Source: Archivesica marissinica
Lineage: Eukaryota > Mollusca > Bivalvia > Venerida > Vesicomyidae
Length of the DNA stretch: 64,000 bases
NCBI GenBank assembly: GCA_014843695.1
Contig: CM026404.1
Span: forward strand, 59,035,311 to 59,099,310
Direction: 5' to 3'
Shown here: in pieces, positions 45,925 to 54,081 of the stretch
Layout: each line of letters starts with the position of its first letter
Numbering within the stretch: the first letter of the stretch is position 1
Notes under the pieces: generated by a model
What the model was told of the DNA's origin: nothing
Databases searched by the model: none
What the model saw: only the letters and a program-made list of their open reading frames with translations
Position numbers and translations under genes: made by a program

Positions 45925-47208
45925 ATGGCTTCAACTCAATACGGACGCAAACTTAATCCATACCGCAGGCTGCGGGAGCCCCTCGGGGCAAAGGGCATAA
46001 GACAGAGCGTGGTCATTACGAACAACCCCTCGACGATTGACCAGAACCAGCAGCCCTTGGTCCGCTTCCCCAACCTTGGAGCTAACGACGTGATTGTGCC
46101 AGGGACCGTTCGCCTCGCTTTCACCATCTCACTGACGTCGACAGACATAAATCGAACCGTCGTCCAGAACCTGGGCCGCGCCATAGTCAAGAAAACGACT
46201 ATCAAAATCAGTGGTAATGAGATTATGTCTATCGATGACTCCGATGTCTACTACTGTTACCAAGATCTCTGGAAGACTGCACAAGAGCGCGAAAATGCGG
46301 TCTATCAGGGCATTGACACTAGCAACAATCGGAACGTAACCAGACTTAGAATCGATGCTGGTAACAAGGCAGATAACGATGCCGCGCCCAACGCAATTTC
46401 TGCGACATACGGTAACCGCTACCACATCCCACTCGACTTTGAGCTGCTGGAGAGCCACATGCCATTCTATCAAAGCGCACTGGCAGACCGCCTGTAATAC
46501 GAACTAACGTTCAACGACTATAGCCGTGTTCTCATCGCTACAGACGTGAACTCGACGTATGCGGTGGAAAACATTTCACTGGAGTACGACATGGTCACGC
46601 TGCCCGACCTCGCACGGAGGATTAGAGAGCAGTATACCGGGCGGCTTGCAATCCTTTATGACAGAGTTCTTCGTCATCGCAAAATAACGAAAAACAAAAA
46701 TGACACCCTGTGGAACATTAATATCAACGTCCCGGCCCGCTCGATGAAGGGAATCCTGATGCTGTTCGAGGAGGCCGAGGCTAGAGAAACCGAAAGCTTC
46801 TACAATCCCAAAATTACCAAGGTTGAGGTGACACTTGAGGGTGTCCCCAACCAGCTGTACAGCCAAGGCATGCGCGCCTACCAGCAGTGGGATGAAGCCA
46901 AAAAGCAGTTTGCATGCGGCTCTAAACGCGCCCCAGAGGTTGCTGCGGTAGCCAAAGACCTACAACTCTCGGACGTCTCTCTGGCAGAGTTCCTAACTTC
47001 GAAATACGCATTGTGGCTCGATTTGCGGACCAGCGATGATGACCAACTCCATGGTAATGGGCGCAGAGTGGAGAATGCCAGCGAGGGTGTAACAATCCAG
47101 ATAGCTAAAGAAGCAGACACCGATGGCGCATTGAACGTGTATCTGTACATTATTACAGATGCACAGCTCAACATTGAAGATGGTCGATTCGTCAGTGCGC
47201 TCTACTGA
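45925..47208 (+). pseudogene. Major capsid protein, double-jelly-roll type, interrupted by one stop
   Basis: Would form the icosahedral shell of the element's virion. The reading frame runs 427 codons from the ATG at 45925 (37 bases from the divergent gene) and is cut by a single in-frame TAA at 46495-46497 (codon 191). The part after the stop stays open to 47208. Features consistent with this capsid family as I recall it: RFPNLGANDVIVPGTVRL near residue 50, YHIPLDFELLESHMPF just before the stop, and EVTLEGVPNQLY and KYALWLDLRT in the second half. No other frame damage is seen. The stop may be a true mutation or a base error. The next gene overlaps the 3' end. Confidence 0.8.
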
Positions 47209-47815
47209 TCTACTACCCCGCGACCCCCACTCGGCCATCATATGCGGTCAGACTGGTTGCGGTAAAACTGTATTCATACTGGACTTGCTCGAGGGCCCCT
47301 ACCGCGGGATCTTTCGGCACATAGTTATCCTCTGCACTACGATTGCGCATAACGCAACTTACCAGAACCGCCCTTGGATCTGGAGGGATCCCGAGGTCTA
47401 CATACTAGACCCCTGTGAAAAGGTACATACCTGGCTGCGGGTATTCTACACCATGTTCCAGGGTGAGCCCACCCTGTACGTGATTGACGACTGCTCGGCC
47501 AAGGCAGCTATGACCAAAAAGAAGGACATGCTATCAGAGCTGGCCTTCAGCGGACGGCATGCGCTGCAAAGCGTCTGGGTGTTGACCCAGAAATACAACT
47601 CAGTTCTGAAGGATCTCCGCGAGCAGACACGCTGGGCCGCGGTCTTTCACTGCAAATATCGTGATTCCTTCGAAGAGTGCCTTCGAGAGAATGACGTCAT
47701 TCCTACGTATGAAGAGCGAGCCAAGGTACGGCAAACGCTTGCAGGAACAAAACACAGCACATTGCTGTTAAAGACGGACCAACCAGCTGCTTATAAAGTG
47801 CTATTCACAGCTTAA
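47180..47815 (+). CDS. A32-like genome-packaging ATPase (FtsK/HerA superfamily, 211 aa)
   Basis: Drives DNA into the capsid in Polintons and related viruses. Walker A is GQTGCGKT at residues 23-30 and Walker B is LYVIDD at about 99-104. A later VWVLTQKYN segment fits the sensor region and KDLREQTRW follows it. The length of about 210 residues is usual for the family. The start was placed at 47180 (MVDSSVRS), which overlaps the capsid frame by 29 bases; another in-frame ATG is at 47159. The gene follows the capsid gene, as is common in this class. Confidence 0.9.
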   Translation: MVDSSVRSTDLLPRDPHSAIICGQTGCGKTVFILDLLEGPYRGIFRHIVILCTTIAHNATYQNRPWIWRDPEVYILDPCEKVHTWLRVFYTMFQGEPTLYVIDDCSAKAAMTKKKDMLSELAFSGRHALQSVWVLTQKYNSVLKDLREQTRWAAVFHCKYRDSFEECLRENDVIPTYEERAKVRQTLAGTKHSTLLLKTDQPAAYKVLFTA

Positions 47816-47816
47816 C

Positions 47817-48542
47817 ATGTGGGAAGCAATTCTGCTAATCACCCAGATCATAATTTCAACCACATTGGGTTGGTTCGTGTGGCAGTATGTTAGACTTAAG
47901 AGGCGAGTACGGATAGCACTAAGAAAAATGAACTGCGACGAACTTCTTGATCAGTTGATGGATGCCGCGACCCCGATTGATGGGCCGATGGAAACATCGG
48001 TCCCGACTAACGAGACGCCGGGAGACGAGAGCGCCCGTCAAGACAACAAGCGTCAACGACTTGCAGCCCTAGCAGCAGGGGGGCAGACTGAACAATATCT
48101 AGGACGACAACTCACAACCGAGCATATTGACAATATGGCAAATAATACTATCGAGAAGCTCTACGCGCGCTATGAAGCGAGACTCGGGGCCGCGATGACA
48201 AAAACCTTAGGGGCCGCAGTCATTCAGTTCTACGCAACAGTAGCAAGTATGTTTCTATCCATACAACCAGAAAATCAACCGAGACTAGTTGCAGACCTCG
48301 AATCTGATCCGTTTATCAACCACGCGTTAAGCACAGCCAAGTGCGAGCTATATCACAGGTATGGCATGTACCTTGCACCGCTCACCGCTGCGTTAACCAC
48401 TGCGAAGCATTGCCAATTTGGACACGTATGCCCGCTTACCATAGCTAACGATGTCTACACCGGAGAGAGTGACAGATCCTGTAGTTCTGACACCGGAGGA
48501 GACGCCTGCGAAGCTGCAAACAACACGACGGAAGGATCCTAA
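47817..48542 (+). CDS. Element membrane protein with N-terminal anchor (241 aa)
   Basis: Function unknown. It starts one base after the ATPase stop. An N-terminal hydrophobic segment (about residues 4-24, ITQIIISTTLGWFVW) is followed by basic RLKRRVRIALRK, giving a likely membrane anchor with the bulk on the other side. The middle has a conserved-looking core (QYLGRQLTTEHIDNMA... YEARLGAAMTKTLGAAVI). Its last 92 bases overlap the next gene in another frame. Confidence 0.75.
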   Translation: MWEAILLITQIIISTTLGWFVWQYVRLKRRVRIALRKMNCDELLDQLMDAATPIDGPMETSVPTNETPGDESARQDNKRQRLAALAAGGQTEQYLGRQLTTEHIDNMANNTIEKLYARYEARLGAAMTKTLGAAVIQFYATVASMFLSIQPENQPRLVADLESDPFINHALSTAKCELYHRYGMYLAPLTAALTTAKHCQFGHVCPLTIANDVYTGESDRSCSSDTGGDACEAANNTTEGS

Positions 48543-48921
48543 AAAACAAGCGGCAGGACGGGCAGGGGCTGCGGCTCGGAAGGCCAAGGAAGATAAAATA
48601 CGTGCCGAGCTCAGAGATGCTAAAGCCACGTTGCAAACATCGAAACCCTCAGTTGCTGTCACCCCGGTGGAACAGGACAACGCTGGAGAACAAACGGTTG
48701 TCGCCCCGCAGCATGTTTCAGCGGTGGAAACCGAGACGAAACACTGGTACCAGTGTAGCGAGGTCTGGACCCCGTGGATCGTTGGCGGTCTTGCATGTGC
48801 CTTATGGGTTGTTGTGAACAGTAGGCGGGAGGCGCATAAACCAATGCCCGCCCGAGCTAACATTGTCGTTCCGACAGCGAGTCATTTAAAGACTTCGCTT
48901 GACCCATTCTATATGCAATAG
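48451..48921 (+). CDS. Small basic protein with one membrane segment (156 aa)
   Basis: Function unknown. The lysine/alanine-rich N-terminal half (RRKDPKKQAAGRAGAAARKA) could bind nucleic acid. One hydrophobic segment at about residues 108-125 (WIVGGLACALWVVV) is followed by a basic tail. It overlaps the end of the upstream gene by 92 bases. A core or matrix-like protein linking DNA to a membrane is possible but unproven. Confidence 0.65.
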   Translation: MSTPERVTDPVVLTPEETPAKLQTTRRKDPKKQAAGRAGAAARKAKEDKIRAELRDAKATLQTSKPSVAVTPVEQDNAGEQTVVAPQHVSAVETETKHWYQCSEVWTPWIVGGLACALWVVVNSRREAHKPMPARANIVVPTASHLKTSLDPFYMQ

Positions 48922-48938
48922 TCGCGCGAAGAAAAACA

Positions 48939-49163
48939 ATGTCTACTGACGGAAAAATGTTGGCCAATGCGGCGTATCATTCGGTTGTGGTATCTGGCCT
49001 GGCTGTGGGCTATGCACGCCTGGGTAAGATGACCTTCAAAGCAGCTACCCCCAAGCTGGACTTCAATGGCTATGACGTCGGCATGGTAGTTCTTGATGTG
49101 GGCCTGGCCATGGCCACGAAAGATATGTTATTAAACATGGGATCATACCTGCAAATATCATGA
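48939..49163 (+). CDS. Small hydrophobic element protein (74 aa)
   Basis: Function unknown. Two moderately hydrophobic stretches (SVVVSGLAVGYA and VGMVVLDVGLAMA) could sit in a membrane. Spacing of 17 bases from the upstream stop and 22 bases to the next start supports a real gene in the compact rightward block. Confidence 0.6.
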   Translation: MSTDGKMLANAAYHSVVVSGLAVGYARLGKMTFKAATPKLDFNGYDVGMVVLDVGLAMATKDMLLNMGSYLQIS

Positions 49164-49185
49164 AGTAGACGTATGTATAACAACG

Positions 49186-49611
49186 ATGGCCTCGATCGCA
49201 ATGCTAGTTGGGGGCGCCCTGGTCAACGCGCTGGCCTTCAGCGGTAGCAACTACCTATTCTCGAAGCTGCGAAGCTCGGGTGTTGACGAGGAGCGCAAAC
49301 GGCACGACACAGCTGTAGAACAGCTCCAGGCCGCGCAGTCAGCATGGTCCAACAAACGGGCTGAGCGCCTTGATTGGATTAACGAAGAACTCCGCCGTCA
49401 GGGTCATGCCGTGCAAACTTTCCGGGACATCGACACGGCGATCCGTGAGTACGCGCAGGTATTTCCGCATGTCGCGCCGCTGGTGTCGGAACGACAGCCC
49501 CGGCTCTCAGACTTCTATACACCTAGCGATGACCAGAAAGATCGTGAGATTGTCTTCGCCGTCCTGGGGATGACCGCGATAGTCCTCGTGGCATACAAAC
49601 TCGCCAAGTAA
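49186..49611 (+). CDS. Element protein with two terminal hydrophobic segments (141 aa)
   Basis: Function unknown. N-terminal hydrophobic segment (AMLVGGALVNALAFSGSNYL), then a long charged helix (DEERKRHDTAVEQLQAAQSA, KRAERLDWINEELRRQ) and a C-terminal membrane segment (IVFAVLGMTAIVLVAYKLA). I recall similar proteins from invertebrate genomes. Its layout suggests a virion membrane protein. Confidence 0.75.
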   Translation: MASIAMLVGGALVNALAFSGSNYLFSKLRSSGVDEERKRHDTAVEQLQAAQSAWSNKRAERLDWINEELRRQGHAVQTFRDIDTAIREYAQVFPHVAPLVSERQPRLSDFYTPSDDQKDREIVFAVLGMTAIVLVAYKLAK

Positions 49612-49649
49612 TTGTCGCGCTTGAGATTTTGTTTCCTTTCTATATAGAT

Positions 49650-49952
49650 ATGGGTTTACCAGAGGAGCTGTACTTTGCAATGCTTGAAGTCGGGTACTGT
49701 GCCAAGCGAAACAAACATCCTGGCCCCCTTGGTGATACTATGATAAACACGGCGCAGCGATTCCTGGAGTCCTGGCGTACCGATCACGCTGCTGTGCAGA
49801 AATTCGCTACCAGGGTTCTATCAGGCCCAACTGACCTTAGAGCTACAACGGGGTTGCTAGATCCGATGACACGCAGGGCATGTTGGAGACTCATAGAATT
49901 ATTAGAATACATTCGCGCGCTGGATAGCAAAACAGCCATGTCACAAGCTTAG
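49650..49952 (+). CDS. Small soluble element protein (100 aa)
   Basis: Function unknown. The ATG at 49650 was preferred over an upstream TTG. Helical, with no membrane segment; notable motifs are GYCAKRNKHPGPLGDTMI and RRACWRLIELLEYIR. It lies 8 bases before the integrase start. Confidence 0.6.
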   Translation: MGLPEELYFAMLEVGYCAKRNKHPGPLGDTMINTAQRFLESWRTDHAAVQKFATRVLSGPTDLRATTGLLDPMTRRACWRLIELLEYIRALDSKTAMSQA

Positions 49953-49960
49953 CTTATACC

Positions 49961-50968
49961 ATGACCGACAGTAATCTTAGCTCGCTATACTACAGTCCCC
50001 GCGGTTACTGGAAGGGGCTCGCAGCCATAAAAAACCTCGCCGCGGCCACTAAGGTCTCCGAAGATGTGACACGGGGTTGGCTAAAGAAGCAGGCCATCTG
50101 GCAGATCTACCTCCCCGCCCCACGACACATACCGCGACCCAAGTTCGACGTACCGGTGCCAAACGACGTCCACCAGGCCGACCTCCTATTTCTGCCTCAC
50201 GACAGGGCGGGTCGCAAAACGTTCAAGTACGCCCTCACCATCGTTGACGTGGCCTCCCGGTACAAAGAGGCAGAGCCCCTGGCCACGAAAGAGGCTAAGG
50301 AGGTCTCAGCCGTCCTTGAAAGGATTAACAGGCGGAGCCCACTGAAATGGCCAAAGTTGCTTCAGGTCGATCCGGGGCGCGAGTTCATGGGTGCGGTGAA
50401 CCAACTGCTGGCCAAACACGGTGTCTCTGTCAGGCGTGGCCGTGTAGATATCCATCGAGACCAAGGGATTGTGGAGCGTTTCAATCGCACCCTGGCAGAG
50501 CGGCTCTTTGGGCACCAATATGAGATGAGACTTCCGTCTGGAGAACGATCGGCTGAATGGGTGGCTCGGCTGCCTGCCGTGGTTGCGGCTTTGAACGGCG
50601 AAGTGACCAGATTGACCGGCAAGAAGCCTTCTAATGCGATCAAGGCCAAGAGTGTGGCACAAAAGCCCTCATCCGTGGTCGCAGCTTCGTCGCACCGTCC
50701 CGTTGGCTCGTCGGAGCGAAAGCTCCCCTCGGGTGTTGGCGTTCGCTACCTCTACCAACCCGGCGAACTGGAGGGTGGCCGTCGTCGTCGTGCGACCGAC
50801 CCTGTGTGGTCCCTCCGGGTATACCGGCTTGGTCGCTCGGTTACCAAGCCTGAAGAGCCCGTGCTCTACTATCTGCTGGATGGCCCTCAGCGGGGGTTTG
50901 TCCGGGAAGAGCTGCTTGTGGTGCCTCCTGATACCGTGCTGCCACCTGATGGGGTTCTTAAGCGTTGA
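49961..50968 (+). CDS. RVE-type (DDE) integrase (335 aa)
   Basis: Inserts the element into host DNA. The catalytic core carries a DDE triad at D74 (HQADLLFLP), D137 (LLQVDPGREF) and E172 (IVERFNRTL), with TIVDVASRY between the first two and about 35 residues between the last two. The N-terminal part is a short helical region without a clear HHCC zinc finger. The C-terminus is basic and ends in a small beta-rich module (PVWSLRVYRL... YYLLDGPQRGFVREEL) where Polinton integrases often have a chromodomain; none is evident. The stop overlaps the end of the opposite helicase gene by 11 bases. Confidence 0.92.
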   Translation: MTDSNLSSLYYSPRGYWKGLAAIKNLAAATKVSEDVTRGWLKKQAIWQIYLPAPRHIPRPKFDVPVPNDVHQADLLFLPHDRAGRKTFKYALTIVDVASRYKEAEPLATKEAKEVSAVLERINRRSPLKWPKLLQVDPGREFMGAVNQLLAKHGVSVRRGRVDIHRDQGIVERFNRTLAERLFGHQYEMRLPSGERSAEWVARLPAVVAALNGEVTRLTGKKPSNAIKAKSVAQKPSSVVAASSHRPVGSSERKLPSGVGVRYLYQPGELEGGRRRRATDPVWSLRVYRLGRSVTKPEEPVLYYLLDGPQRGFVREELLVVPPDTVLPPDGVLKR

Positions 50969-52379
50969 GGAACGCGTAACCCCTTTTTCTGTTGCATTCC
51001 AGGCACGTCAGCCGGATATTGTCACGGGTATGGCCTCGGGTGTTGTCCAGCCGGTCGACACTGAACTGCTGGGTATCTTTGGGTTGGTATACCCAGAGGA
51101 GCTCGATGTTGCATGCCGCGCAGCGGTTCTGCTGGCCGTCTTTGAGTGCGAGGATGTGATCGACCTTGAGATTGAATCCCTGGAGACCTTTGGCCTGATC
51201 ATGGCGCTTGTATGCCACAAGCTTTCTCTGGATGACTTTGCGGGGCTGTTGCTCAGTGAGTGGCTCTGCCACATCGGAACCCTCTTCCGGTGGGCAGACT
51301 ACTCGTTCGAGCTGGTGCATGTACTCCACGCGGCTGACGGCGAGGTATGCGAGGTTCGACCATTGGAGATAGTCGTCGATAATCCAGACTGTTTGCGGAT
51401 CGCGGATTGTGAGCCCCTGGCTCGAGTGGACTGTCATGGCATAGCCGAGAGCCCAGTCTTGTCCCCACTTGCCGTCCATAACTTCTTGGGCATAGTGGAC
51501 AGGCACCTCAACGATGTCATTGAGGACGAGCTCTTCCTGCTCTGGCCTACCAGGCCCTGGGATGGTCACCATAATGTTTTGTCTTCGGGTGTCTTTTGGG
51601 CGATAGAGGAGGGGCACCGGCTCGTCAGGGAAGTGCTCCTTATGGTAATGGAATAGCAGCTCTTGTGCGCGGTTGCGCACCTTCTGTCTCGAGGTCAAGA
51701 TACGGTCGCCTGGCTTCCATACTGCAATGAATCTGTCCCATCCGAGGCAGGTTGGTAGGGCCTTTCTCATGGCCGAGCACTGCACACGATCCGGCCGGAG
51801 GCGGATCTCCCGTTTGAGGGCCAGGTCTTTCGCTCTGTGGTCAACCTCAACCTCTTCATAGTAGTGGGCAGCATGTCGCAGCCAGTCATGTGGCATCTCG
51901 CCTGCAATTGGTGGTGGCTGACCCTGGTCACCACAGCAGATGATGTGGACCCCTCTCTGGTCTAACCATTCTAGGAACACTTCCAGGATTGGCTTTGGGA
52001 CAGTGCAAACCTCGTCCCAGATGATCAAGCGGGGTATGTACTTTTGGCCCATCCTTTCTGGGGTCCAGTCAGTCTGGCCACTCCAGCGGAAGAAGCTATG
52101 GTAGGTCTGAGCCTTGACCCCTCTGGCCCGCATCTCTTTTGCCAGACGGTGGGTCGGGGTGAACACCAGGGGGTCTCTGGTGCGGAACGATTCGATCGCT
52201 CGTGTGGTTTTGCCACTACCACCCCCACCATTCAGGTAGCTCAACTGGTGCCGAGTCAGTTGGTCATTGAAGCAGGGGGCCTGACTCGGTGGTAAGTCTT
52301 TTTGTTGGCCTTGGTATACCAGCCTGGGGACATATGCAGCATGTTCCTGAGGCATATACAGCTGATCACCCTTGTCTCT
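50958..52379 (-). CDS. SF1 helicase fused to C-terminal HNH nuclease (5' part in gap)
   Basis: About 470 codons are visible; the start is lost in the gap. Helicase motifs in order: Walker A GGGGSGKT (52208-52231), PTHRLAKEM (Ia-like), LIIWDEVC (Walker B), CGDQGQPPPI (III), then TVHSSQGLT (V) and YLAVSRVEYM (VI), an SF1B/Pif1-RecD-like order. The last 70 residues form an HNH module: RCAACN, then FSVDRLDNTRGHTRDNIRL, then CLECNRKRG. A helicase-HNH fusion is not standard in textbook Polintons. The missing upstream part could contain a DNA polymerase domain or a separate gene; the gap hides this. Confidence 0.85.
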   Translation of the reverse strand, partial: RDKGDQLYMPQEHAAYVPRLVYQGQQKDLPPSQAPCFNDQLTRHQLSYLNGGGGSGKTTRAIESFRTRDPLVFTPTHRLAKEMRARGVKAQTYHSFFRWSGQTDWTPERMGQKYIPRLIIWDEVCTVPKPILEVFLEWLDQRGVHIICCGDQGQPPPIAGEMPHDWLRHAAHYYEEVEVDHRAKDLALKREIRLRPDRVQCSAMRKALPTCLGWDRFIAVWKPGDRILTSRQKVRNRAQELLFHYHKEHFPDEPVPLLYRPKDTRRQNIMVTIPGPGRPEQEELVLNDIVEVPVHYAQEVMDGKWGQDWALGYAMTVHSSQGLTIRDPQTVWIIDDYLQWSNLAYLAVSRVEYMHQLERVVCPPEEGSDVAEPLTEQQPRKVIQRKLVAYKRHDQAKGLQGFNLKVDHILALKDGQQNRCAACNIELLWVYQPKDTQQFSVDRLDNTRGHTRDNIRLTCLECNRKRGYAFLNA

Positions 52380-53379
52380 NNNNNNNNNNNNNNNNNNNNN
52401 NNNNNNNNNNNNNNNNNNNNNNNNNNNNNNNNNNNNNNNNNNNNNNNNNNNNNNNNNNNNNNNNNNNNNNNNNNNNNNNNNNNNNNNNNNNNNNNNNNNN
52501 NNNNNNNNNNNNNNNNNNNNNNNNNNNNNNNNNNNNNNNNNNNNNNNNNNNNNNNNNNNNNNNNNNNNNNNNNNNNNNNNNNNNNNNNNNNNNNNNNNNN
52601 NNNNNNNNNNNNNNNNNNNNNNNNNNNNNNNNNNNNNNNNNNNNNNNNNNNNNNNNNNNNNNNNNNNNNNNNNNNNNNNNNNNNNNNNNNNNNNNNNNNN
52701 NNNNNNNNNNNNNNNNNNNNNNNNNNNNNNNNNNNNNNNNNNNNNNNNNNNNNNNNNNNNNNNNNNNNNNNNNNNNNNNNNNNNNNNNNNNNNNNNNNNN
52801 NNNNNNNNNNNNNNNNNNNNNNNNNNNNNNNNNNNNNNNNNNNNNNNNNNNNNNNNNNNNNNNNNNNNNNNNNNNNNNNNNNNNNNNNNNNNNNNNNNNN
52901 NNNNNNNNNNNNNNNNNNNNNNNNNNNNNNNNNNNNNNNNNNNNNNNNNNNNNNNNNNNNNNNNNNNNNNNNNNNNNNNNNNNNNNNNNNNNNNNNNNNN
53001 NNNNNNNNNNNNNNNNNNNNNNNNNNNNNNNNNNNNNNNNNNNNNNNNNNNNNNNNNNNNNNNNNNNNNNNNNNNNNNNNNNNNNNNNNNNNNNNNNNNN
53101 NNNNNNNNNNNNNNNNNNNNNNNNNNNNNNNNNNNNNNNNNNNNNNNNNNNNNNNNNNNNNNNNNNNNNNNNNNNNNNNNNNNNNNNNNNNNNNNNNNNN
53201 NNNNNNNNNNNNNNNNNNNNNNNNNNNNNNNNNNNNNNNNNNNNNNNNNNNNNNNNNNNNNNNNNNNNNNNNNNNNNNNNNNNNNNNNNNNNNNNNNNNN
53301 NNNNNNNNNNNNNNNNNNNNNNNNNNNNNNNNNNNNNNNNNNNNNNNNNNNNNNNNNNNNNNNNNNNNNNNNNNNNNNN
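52380..53379. other. Assembly gap (run of N)
   Basis: Exactly 1000 Ns, likely a placeholder length. It hides the 5' end of the helicase gene, the inner part of the right terminal repeat and possibly more, such as a polymerase gene. Reading frames that appear to cross it are meaningless. Confidence 0.99.
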
Positions 53380-53901
53380 TTTATGTCCGATTGATGTTCA
53401 CCCGTCGGCGGATCCGAGCTGATGGTGGCAGCGGCGTTGACGCCCGGGGCACGACCAAAAGGCTTAATAATCATTGAGATTCACCCCCGACAGGTAAATG
53501 GTTTGTCATATCTGTTTTGGCACGTAGTGTCTGAGAGCTCTGGGCCGGCGAGGGTTGTGGGCCGTCCCCTGGCTCATATATGGGTGTTTTTTGGCTGTCT
53601 GAAATGGGGCTGGGAGCCTCCTCGGCCCAAATTAAGAGGTCTGTTCACCCGGAACGGGGGGCGCCGAGGCTCCCATTTATTTTGTTACTCACCCCCCCTG
53701 CTGAGTAAAATGTGTCGAAGAATGTTGACATAATATTCCAATTAGTTGGGTATATTCCTCGTCGTTTTGGTTATAATATAATAACAAATTTAGGTCGATA
53801 TTTTAACCCCCCAAATTCGATTATTTGGGAATTAGAACGAGTTGGAGAGCTTTATTTTAATAAAAAAGGGTCCCATTTATTTTGTTACTCACCCCCCCTG
53901 C
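53380..53901 (-). repeat. Right terminal inverted repeat (inner end lost in gap)
   Basis: Reverse complement of the left repeat; its inner edge is cut by the run of Ns. It shows the same double terminal motif (ends at about 53699 and 53901). The first 60 bases next to the gap agree poorly with the left repeat, so the two ends are not exact copies. Confidence 0.9.
53422..53733 (+). CDS. Small ORF inside the right terminal repeat (103 aa)
   Basis: Open frame whose core (PGARPKGLIIIEIHPRQV... LSYLFWHVVSES... RPLAHIWVFFGCLKWG) is also open in the left repeat on the minus strand at 40600-40839. Both copies face the outer ends. No family recognised; it may be only a by-product of the repeat. Confidence 0.25.
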   Translation: MVAAALTPGARPKGLIIIEIHPRQVNGLSYLFWHVVSESSGPARVVGRPLAHIWVFFGCLKWGWEPPRPKLRGLFTRNGGRRGSHLFCYSPPLLSKMCRRMLT

Positions 53902-54010
53902 TGTGGTTCTACCTGGGTGCCAGTCACAGCTTCAAATACTTCCTCAACCAAAACCCAATAACAGCCGGAGTCGCCATATGACCCAAATTGTCGGTGTGAC
54001 TTTAAACCCC
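53902..54010 (+). mobile_element. SINE-3 3' half, cut by the virus-like element
   Basis: Starts at TGTGGTTCTACCTGGGTGCC directly after the right terminal repeat and runs to GTCGCCATATGACCC and GACTTTAAACCCC. The 5' half expected before it (GGCTGGCTTGCAGAAGG-type) is absent here and is not found at the left end of the element. Confidence 0.82.
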
Positions 54011-54081
54011 CAAGCGTAATGTTGGAGGAAGCTGGAGTACTCAGATACATGCATCCACAAATCCAATCTTGTGACCACAAT

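Larger units (their letters stand above)
40294..53901. mobile_element. Polinton/Maverick-class virus-like transposon
   Basis: A 13.6 kb unit bounded by inverted terminal repeats that start with GCAGGGGGGGTGAG. It encodes an RVE integrase, an A32-like packaging ATPase, a double-jelly-roll type major capsid protein, a minor-capsid candidate, an SF1 helicase-HNH protein and about eight uncharacterised, mostly membrane, proteins. The combination of integrase, capsid and packaging ATPase inside terminal repeats defines the Polinton/Maverick class. No Ulp1-type protease and no polymerase B was recognised; the polymerase may lie in the gap at 52380-53379. Most genes are open, which suggests a fairly recent insertion, but the capsid gene has a stop. 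It sits in the UBR1/2 gene between w6 and w7. Confidence 0.88.

Noticed and set aside
50634..51656. 340-codon plus-strand frame after the integrase
   Set aside because: Runs antisense to the helicase-HNH gene and overlaps the integrase in another frame; no recognisable motif.
52289..53477. Plus-strand frames of about 340-390 codons
   Set aside because: They exist only because the run of Ns contains no stop codons.
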